In this document: piece after piece, positions 52,622 through 63,200 of the stretch
Numbering within the stretch: position 1 is the first letter of the stretch
Layout of the letters: each line of letters begins with the position of its first letter
Assembly (NCBI GenBank): GCA_037976565.1
Contig: CP137685.1
Span: forward strand, 23,825,195 to 23,889,194
Direction of reading: 5' to 3'
Source: Mesocentrotus franciscanus
Lineage: Eukaryota; Echinodermata; Echinoidea; Camarodonta; Strongylocentrotidae
Length of the DNA: 64,000 nucleotides
Notes under the pieces: model-generated
What the model was told of the DNA's origin: nothing
The model's database searches: none
The model's input: only the letters and a program-made list of their open reading frames with translations
Made by a program: the position numbers and the translations under genes

Positions 52622-55600
52622 GAGAAAGAGAGAGAGAGGGGAGGGGAATCGGGAGTGGAGAAGGGGAGAGGGGTGTGAGGTGAGAAATTTAAAAAAGGAG
52701 GGGGTGAAAAAATGGAAATAAAAGGGGATTAAATAGTACTTACACTAGATTAGAATGAAGTTCACGTTTGCTGCATTCTGACCAGTAATGATTCTTTGGG
52801 GTGGACAGTACTACAGTAGCCATGATAGAATATCCAGACGCTTCATCTACACAATCATTTCCTTGACCACTCCAGGCTTGACCATCATGCTCCATACCCA
52901 ATCTTTAGGTAATTGATTTTAGTAATAATTGATTATGACAAATGAAGGGGATGACGATTTTAAATGAATATGAATAACAGTTTTTTCATCAATCTCAAAA
53001 TCGTGGAGTGTAGTTTTTCTCATTAAGACCTACTGTGCGTACTTTTACTTCAATTGACTCTTTTCAGAAGAACTAGAAAGAAAAAAAAACTTCACTAACC
53101 TAATTTTTTACTTATATTTCTCTTCCTTATCATGTTGTTTGTCTATTTAGCATGAATTTATGATGAAAGGCGCATTGAGCAATATTTTATTGGATGTCGC
53201 GCTATATAAAGACAACAACAATAGTATGTAACTGTATATATATATGCTACAAAATACGCAATTCAAAGGGTCCGTTTTAGAAAGTGATATCTGCTTGGGC
53301 TAATGACGCTTTGGCGTAACCTCTGCTCCATGATAGTAACAATGGTATGAAACTGATATGTTTTCTAAATATCTATCATTCACCGTCAAATAATTAGACT
53401 GATTGTTTAAATCATTCACCGTCAAATAATTAGACATTGTTTAAATCAACGATCAGTATATCACGTCATAAAAATGAAAAATCCTGAAAATAGACGGAAT
53501 TATTTTCCACACCCATCATCCAATTCATGGCACTTTCATTATTATAAGAAACGTTGAGTTCTTATAATGGAAGTCTTCTAACGATGTATCTGAATACAAA
53601 ATATAATTTCAACAACAAAAACAACAATAGCAATAACGACATTGACACACACACACACACACACACATACACGCACGCACATGTACAAAGAGTAACAACC
53701 ACGACGACGACAACAACAATAACAACACAAACATTTTCGGACATAGATGGGGACAGTGACGTAGAAAAATTATACAGGTTCCTGCAGTGGAGGGAATGTT
53801 AACCAAATCATCAACTCCATAAACAATACGACACTAGATAGGAAAATAAAACAATAGAATGAGAGAGCAATGATGAATATAAGTTACACAGATAATAGTG
53901 CCTACCTCAAAATACTCTAAGTAGAGTACCTATAATCAAAAGAAATGGGAGGAAACCTTGGCTATCGTTCACACTGCAAAACAGTTCTCCATTCCTTTGA
54001 AGAAGGTATAATCTAACAATATATTTGCATTATTTGTGTTCTTGTCAAGATTTAGTGTCTTTCATTGGCTCTAAGTCCCTTTCGAAGTGTATGTCTTTTA
54101 TGTTGGGCCCTACGTCCTATCGATCGTATGTCCCATTGGAACTATGTCCTAAGTCCCCACGTTCCATTTGACCTTCGTCCAATTGGCCCTATATTCCATT
54201 GGAACTATATCCCAAGTCCCTACGTCCCATCGGTAATACGTCCCATTGGCCATATATCCCATCAAAAACATGTGCTAAGTACCTACGTCCCATTGGCTCT
54301 CCGTCCCATCGGTGCTACGTCCCACTGAAATTATGTCCCAAGTCCATATAGGTCCCATGGGCCCTATATCCCATTGTAACTATGTCCTAAGTCCCCACGT
54401 TCCATTTGACCTTCGTCCAATTGGCCCTATTATATATTCCATTGGAACTATATCCCAAGTCCCTACGTCCCATTGGTTATACGTCCCATTGGCCCTATAT
54501 CCCATTGGAACTATGTCGTAAGTCCCTACGTTCCATTGGTCCTACGTCCAATAGACCCTATATTCCATTTGATCCATCTCCCATTTCCTACGTCTCATCA
54601 GGAACATGTCCTAAGTCCCTATGACCAATTGGTGCGACGTCACATTAGTGCTGCGTCCAATTGGTGCCCTGCATCCGACTGATGCTTCATCCAAAAAATC
54701 AAATCAAATCAAATTAAATCAAATCAAATCCCTATTTTATAATGGTTCTTTGTCCGTATGGATTACAAGTGCCATCGTCCTACAATCAACTAGTCCCACA
54801 TCACAACGTCCCATTGGACCTTATGTCCCATTGGTTCGATGTTCACACTGGAATAACGCCCCACTGGTCCGATTAAGACCATAACTCCAACCCTGATAGG
54901 AGCGACAAGGACGTAACATTAGAGAGACGTCTCCTTTCGTTGCGACGGAGGCAGTAGTAAATGATGGTAGGAGTTGAGATGAACAACCTCTTTAGATCGG
55001 ACGGGGCTTCCGGCGCTTCTTTTGAACAATTCATGATCTTCATTGAATTTACTTACACATGTCCTAGTTCATGAGCAAGGATGAAGGCAGATCCAAGCCC
55101 GTCATCTTCTGTGAGAGAACAACTGAAGTAGATCCAGCACATGAGTCCCAATGGGGCGATGCCTGGAGAGAGATGACATGGGTGTAGGGAAGGGAACACA
55201 TTGGCACGAACGTTAAGACACCACAGGATGGGTTTGAACAAAAAAACATTTTGAAATACTTACACGTGACCTGTTTCGTGGGCTATAACAAAAGAGGTCT
55301 GAAGACCGTCGTCCTTTATCAAAGAGCAGCTATGCGAGAGATGGCACACATACCCAACAGGCGCATAGCCTAGATAGGGATCATTTTGATGCATGGGTGG
55401 GAGGAATGAAGGATGATGACGGAGGATTGTTAGGGGAACAGGAGAAACAGAAGGGAGGTAGATATAGAGAAGGGATACATGTCAGAGGAAGAACGAGTTG
55501 GGGGGGGGGGAGGGGGTAGAACAAAGGTAAAAGCGGAGAACAACGAAGGAAATGGAGATGGTTTTGCGATGAGAGGGGGCAAACACAGAGTGGGAATTTT

Positions 55601-58600
55601 CATGATGATGGAATGGAAGCACAAACAAGGCGAAGGAAATTGATGGAGAAAAATGGAAGAGTGAACAGAAAGAGAAGAAATGCCGAGAGGAAGAGGATAA
55701 AGAGAGGGGGTGGGATGGGATAGAACAGGAGTCATAATGGGAAAACAAAGGAAATAAAGATGGGGTAGCAACAAGTGAAGAGGGGTAAAATGTAGGGATA
55801 TCATAAAATGAATTCACAAAGAAGGGGAAGGGCCAAAAATGAAGGAGAAAGAGAGGGAGAGAAAAAGAGAGCTAATGAAATATAGTTTCATGCTTTCACG
55901 GTGCAGGCTGTGCAAAAACGAATTAAAGGTAAAGACCAGTTTTGGAAACGCCCCTCTCTCAAAAAATTGAAATGGAAGCTCTCATTACCAATCATGTGAA
56001 AGAATATGTTTTGACTAATACGTGATGATACAAATTTTGCCGGGAAAGTCGGGAAACCGCCTACTAATTGATATATTTGGTAAATTATTATATCTATTGG
56101 GACCAAATAGATATCGCGCACGTGGTCGCGTAGTCCCATATATATATATATATATATATATACATCTTTCTGTGTACAGTGCTTGTAACTTTACCAAGAC
56201 TGGGCCAAATTTCTTATCATTTTGATGATTCCAGAACCTTGCAGTACACACCAATACTTATATGCTAGATGATCAACCTTTTCTGATCGATTCCACAACG
56301 TTTCTTTCACAATGCAATCGCATGACTAGAACCGGTCTTTGTCTTTAAAGTAACGATTTTATTCTCATGCATTCCTGACACAGCGAGGCAATACTAATCC
56401 TACAAGCATACGACGTTACATCATCAAGAAAATGAAATCATAAGAAATTAAATCATACGAAATTAAATCGTACGAAATTGTATAGGTAACAACCGAGAAA
56501 ATATTGATACAGAGTATGACCATGCATAAACGGCTAATACATGAGTAGTATCATAGCACTCTAAGCATTCTATCTAACATGCTCACCTGAAATGAATTGT
56601 AAAGTCAAGGGGGCAAGGATGCGTTTTACTAATCGTTTTTATTTATAATAAAACTTTTGCACAAATTGCGTCAAACATGCAATTATCAGTTTTTAGAAAG
56701 TGCTGGCAATACATGATCAATTCATTTAATATGAATTTTTTCCCCTTAAAGGGATAGCTGAGTTGTTGTTTAAGACCGCAAATGCTTTCAAAGTGCGTGG
56801 TTATTGCTCTTATTCTTATTTATGACATTTCTAGTGCCCTTTTAGAACCTAAAATTGCTATGAAGGTAATTTTAGACCCCAAAATGTGTGAATTTAGATT
56901 GAATACGATCATACCAATTCAGCTCCACTTTCAAAAAAATACGGTGACCGTTAATTAATTAATTAATTAATAATAACAATACACGGGCCGGCTGGTTGTG
57001 CGTATTATAACCAACACGAAAAAGCCAACAAAAAACAACATTGGCATTGGCTGGAATAAAACGTATAAGGCGCTATCTCGTTTTTTAAAGCTGGTTCAAA
57101 ATTACCGAATATTTGTGGGGCACCACAAATATTAAAAATGGTTATATTTATGGATATTTCAGCTGTCTCTGAACCGATTTTGATCAAACGAAGACGATTT
57201 TGTCATTTAAATTGTATTTTCTTTCAAATTTGACACTCAGTTTTTCATTATCTCACAAAAAATTATTTTGTGTAGCGCCCTCTGCAACAAAACTCAACTA
57301 CATGTATTTGCATTCATGGATACCATTCCAAAGTATTTGTGAAAATGCACTCACTCCATTGTACGTATCATATTTCACAATAACATTAATCATAGCAAGT
57401 ATATTAAAAAGATTATTCTGTGATGGATATCCCTAAAATACATGCATTTGCCGCAAAGGGTTACATATATCACCCCTAACTCTTTCGATTTGACACTACA
57501 TATATGTTTTTAAATGGTAAAATTCCAAACGCCCTTCTTCTTTGTCTCATTTTTAAAACCTTCCTTAAAGGTACTATATCCCATTTGCAGGCCAAAAAAA
57601 TGAAAAGGTTAAATTCCAACGGCATATGAAAGACAATACTAATTTAGAACTTCCCTAAAAAAAAGTGGGCTTGAAAATGTCTTTAAGTGGGAAAATAACG
57701 ACTATTAGTTGTCGAATCGACTTAGGAGCTATAGAACCAGTAAGTAATAGTCTGATTTTTCAGACCATTGTACCGAATGGTCGTACGTTTTATGCTGCAC
57801 AAAGATTCAATCAGTTTAATTTTGGCCATTACAAGAAGTGGGTTATTGATGTAGACAAATGCTCATGTACCCTTTACAGCTCATTTTATGTATGTTATTA
57901 CCAAAGATGAAAAAGCAAGTCAGTCACTCAATAGTGTCTGACAGTGAAGTCTAGCAAGTAAACGGGTTTCCTTGCATAATTTGAATATTAGGACACTGCT
58001 AACGTTTAAATTTCACAGATAGGACATACATGACATATTCATAATTCCTGCAAAGTTCTACAGAATTTGATGTTGGCTGCAAAGGGACATAGTATCTTTA
58101 ATATGATTATCTGATTTTCTCGCTTCCACTCAAGCCAACTTTAGTCTGAAAGCTAACTTATAATCAAAAAGAGATTTGCCTTTTCTGTTTACTAGTATTA
58201 AACTCTGCATATTTCGGTTTTCGATAGAATGGTTTTGGTTTAATTTACTGCCTACTAGACTGTCTTGGTCTAGTAGGTACGTCACCGGACTTTGGATCAC
58301 AAGGTTTGCGGTTCAAGTCCCGTCGCGGCACTATATTGTCCTTTCGCAAGACATTAATCTACATTTGCCACACTCTGCCCAGGTGAGGCAATTGGGTACA
58401 TGTCGGGAGTTATTTCCTTGAAATGTTAGAGCGCAATGAGTGTCAAGTCCGACAAACATGAGCGCTATACAAGAACCCACTATTATTTTATTGTTTTATA
58501 CAACAAATTTCGTGTTCAGCATGATGTAGTAATCCTATACTTAAAAGGAATACAATTGGGTCACTATATATCCAACATTCATCCCATCGCCGGCTACATT

Positions 58601-60217
58601 ATGTGCACCATCTCTACTTACCTGCTGGTCCAAAGTGAGTCCTAGTCATGAAGATAGAGTGATCAAAGTAAGTTGGTGATCCGTCATCTTTTACGATCCT
58701 CCTTTGAACCCTTGCAAAGCGACAAGTGTTGGAGAGACTCTTCGCCGAGTCGTTTAGTACGACGTATTGATCGGACTAAAATAGAAAGAAAAGAAAAAAT
58801 ACATTGCAATTTGATTAACTGTAACGATTGTCAGTAACATTAGCCTCTCCCCCTCCAAAGTACAGAAAAAGTCAGAAACTTTCAATATTTATTTCGTGAT
58901 GTATTTATCTAGATTAAAAAATAAAGGCTAGCAAAAGCAGATAACAAGGATGAATGTATGGTGTTTTATGAAAGCAGAGAAGAGTGGACTTTTCTTGATA
59001 ATTATAACTCTATTTGCATGACTTTATGCTTTATATCGGGGCGGCAGGGTTGCTCCATCTGAGGTCAAGTTCTAGATACGATAGTGTCTTACATAATATT
59101 AAGAGCACCATAAGAAGAAGTTTCTCGATAATAAAATAATTCGCTTATACTAGGACAACATGACGAATGAAAGGTGACTGACGATGTTGGTCAAAATACC
59201 GAGGCCGTTGAACCTCTAGTTAATGGGCATACAAACAAGGCTCGTTATAGTTCAGAGAGCGAAAGAAGAGCGAAACGAAGAGTGCATAGATTGTTAAATT
59301 GAAAGACTTGTGAACACATATTTGTAACGCTTAATAGTTCACTTAAATTATCGTAAGGCTTTTTCAGATATGACGCGGTTACCCGCCAGAAAAAAGCCGG
59401 GGTTTTCTGTACGTGTAAATGAAGAGCAGCTGTGCGCACCAAAGAACTAAAGAGTGTTCACTAAACTCTGTGTTATTATAGATATAGAAATGTTGAAGTG
59501 TATTACACTTTACGTCATCTTGAAAATAAACCGCTGAGGTTTTGCCGCGTCATATCTGAACAAGATCTGAACGAGCCTTTACAGAGATGATTATTGGTAC
59601 TTTTGGAATAAATAATTTGAAAGCAAACCATCCGGAGAGCGTTTTCGTTCGTTCATGTTCATTTGATTTAAATTCCTACCATTTCTTCGTTGAGAAGGTT
59701 AGCTCTGGTGATAACAAATTCTATCTTGGCTTCAAGCGACGGGTGAGCGTAAACCATATTCACCTGTATAAAAAAGAACAAACAATTATATTTATGACAA
59801 CAGTTTTATTCTACGTGAGTTTCTCCCGATATACATTTCAATAACCCAAACCCAAGGTATATGCCCAGAAAGGTTACCATGTTAAGCTGAAACATGTTGA
59901 AGAGATGCAATTTACAAATTCACAAATGTATAGGATTTCTATTTTTACCTTTGTAATAATGGTTATCTGGGTAAGTACTGACACAAAAGATTGTCTAAAG
60001 TTCCCCCGTCATAATGATAGCAAGACATACAATGGTGTTCTGAGTTATGAAATAATAAAATATAGGGAGGACGGAATGAACTGGGATGCCATCCGTTCCT
60101 CCTAAATGAGGTTACATCAGAGTTCTCTAAAATTCGTGGCACACGAGGCGTCATTTTTATTGCGCTAATTACCTGCGCTAATTGCGCCTCTGAATTCAGT
60201 CAACCCACCCATACGCC

Positions 60218-60273
<56 letters not shown>

Positions 60274-63200
60274 GGCCTTGTTTGCACAGTTCATTTTGCA
60301 TTCATCAAAGGCATTCGTTTTCCAAACGATATCACTCTCATAAAACGCATGAAAGGCCGCACAATCACGGACGCAATCCTGCGTCAGGCAGATAACGCCT
60401 CGTGTGCAACGGGTATTGTTGTTGATTCTCCTACGTACGATGTTCATCATTGTGAGGAAGTATACACTGACGGCTTGCGCTCCATGGAAATTATGAACGC
60501 TGTAATCCAGTGTTACCATGGTTTCCACATAATGTTGCCTGGTAACAATCCGAGGTGCTCTCTTGGACCGTCTGGAATTCACAGTCTCCAATCGTGCGCG
60601 CCCCATCAATCTGGCTGCTTTCCGCCGGAGCTGCGCGCTCGAGCGCATGACGTCATCATATAAGTTTATTGTACCCGGTGTTGCCCGTGTCCCAGTGTTC
60701 CGTTGCGCGTCTCGGCTGCGGTACATGATATGGATGAAGCCGTTGTTGGTATAGTTGTATGTTTCAGACTGCGTGCCCACCAATTCCAGAGGCTCAATGA
60801 AATATTCCTCTTCAAAAGTCTTGATCAAACCGCTCTGTTTGAACAAGGAAAAAATGTCAAAAGACAGTCTGAGTTTAATATTCGCATGATCAACTTTATT
60901 ATTGTAACATGTTTTTTTTTCAAGAAAGCCTTACCCTATGTTGAAAATAAAAACCAACTGATTAGTATTATTTGAAACTATACAAACTGATTCTTATTTT
61001 GCGATTTTATGTAAGTTCTAAATGTGAAAAAAATCAAAACCGATTAAAATATGTCTTGATCCATGTTTCACGAGGCAGCAATAGGATCTTTACGGAGTGG
61101 ATCTTAAACTTTGGGTCAGGAGCTACCCGAAGAATCCTCATACCTCCTAAGCCATTCCCAACCCTCAAGTTCAACCTGGCATCGCAATGTTCCTAACGCT
61201 AACAAAACCAATAATCATATACTCCTGGTGATTTTCGACATTGAAAACAAACATCAGGATATTGCCCATGCTGTAGGCGGAACTTCCTATCAACTGATTA
61301 CCAAGGCTTCCCCTGTACATCCCAGTCTACAAGCGCGTCCAGACAGTGACAATGTGAAAGTTCGCCGTCTACATACGATGTATATGTCAAATTACGCATT
61401 TAAGCACATCAATATATCCAACACCATATGGACAATAAAAATGTAAAAATTAACCATACAGTATTACAGAGGTGTCGCGGTCTAGTGGATACGTCACGGC
61501 ACTGTGGATCACGTGGTTCACGGTTCGAGTCCCGTCGCGGCACTAATGTCCTTTGGCAAGACATTAATCTACCGGGTCACGACGGGTGAACTAAATGGGT
61601 ACCCGGCCATGGCGGCTCAGATAAAGCCGGGGTAATAATATGATACTTTGTATTAAATGCAGTAGAGTATATTGTATGGTAACTGCGCTATATAAATCAA
61701 CGTATTATTAATGTTATCATCTTGATGTTCTATGAGACTATGGGCCACTATTGTCACCTTCAGACAGATTTGGGAACAATTGCAATAAAATTACACGTGG
61801 ATTTTATGAACGTGATGAAAATGGAGCCTATTTGAATCAAATTAAAATACTGTATGGATGCACTCTATGACAACCCACGTTATATGGACGAGAGCCAGTG
61901 AGATCGGAAGTACAGAGAAGGTCGCAAGCGTTTGTAAGCGACACATTTTACAAAATAAAATGACGGAAAAGCGGAGTAAAGTTGCACGGGCAATACAAAG
62001 TTACTCAAGAAAAACAAATATCGAGAGATTATCTTCTGAAAAGGATGAAACATTGAATGTTTATGGCAAGTTTAAGAGCAGCGTTCGGAGCGTTTGACAA
62101 GAAGACGTACACAGAGATAAGTGTAACGAAATTCTTCAATGAGTTTGAAAATGTCATAATCAAAGGAAATAGAACAGACGTTTGAATGTGTTAAAACACA
62201 AATTAAAAAAAGTAAAATTAATATACCTATATATACTGCTTATGGAATATGATTCATGTAACTCTTTTTCGCGGAGGAATTCGCAGATTTTTTTATACGT
62301 CTGTTGCTCAGTAATAATAAGGGAAATGGACTCGAATATGAGAACGTAACAAATATAGATGAGATTGTTTACCATTCCACGACAATTGCTGACTGCTACT
62401 GCAGACGACGGATCCGATCCGAGTACATTACCGCGGTAGAAGCAGTTCATTTGTGGCTTCTCGATGACAACCGAGCCATTCGGAAGGTATCGGTAAACTA
62501 CAAAATAAAACACAAAATCACAAAATAATAAAATACAAAATAAATACGTATACATCATTTCATTTAAATAAGAGACGGAAATCAGTTTAGAGACAGAGCG
62601 AGTTAAGTGAGAAGCATAATTGAAAGCCCCACTGCACTACTTGTAGCTACTTGTTCCCTCTATATAGAAAACAGTGCCCAAGCGGTGCCCGTTGGTCCCC
62701 CATGATCCTCTTTTTCTTATGTAAATTGAGAGCCGTGTTGATGAGATAACCACCTGTCAGTGACCACGCTGGGAGGTCTAATCCCTCCTGGCCAAACTAG
62801 TGCAGACAGGCTTTAAAACGATCATTAGACCTGATTATAGTATCAATATAATCATCAAGTAGAAAGGAATAAAGAGAGATGGATAGGTAAATAGATAGAT
62901 AGATAGATAGAGATAGAGAGAAAGAGAGAGAGAGAGGGAGAGAGAAAGAGAGAGAGAGAGAGGGGGGGGGGGGAGCGAGGGAGGGGTGGAGGAGGAGGAC
63001 GGGAGAGAAGGATACAGTTAAAGAAAAAAAATACCTTCAAAAGTTGGAGACACAAGTTCCTTATCTCTCGTTACATTGATGGTAAACCTTGTACCGAAAG
63101 CTTCCATTGAGAAATGAAATACTTTCTGCTCGAGCATTTCATCATCTTCCAAATAATTCTCTCCGAACACCGCTCTGCGTCTTCGGCGCCTCTCGGCGTG

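Noticed and set aside
54065..54884. Repeat protein with RPIG motifs
   Set aside because: Translation of the degenerate satellite with frames overlapping one another equally well.
55057..55162. Exon 6A as a dead duplicate
   Set aside because: Its frame, HELGH motif, length and both splice sites are intact, so decay is not supported.
58250..58330. Functional tRNA genes at the SINE heads
   Set aside because: A and B boxes are present but there is no complete cloverleaf, and SINE body and tail follow.
60349..60754. Plus-strand frames opposite exon 3
   Set aside because: Shadows of the ADAMTS prodomain/protease exon.
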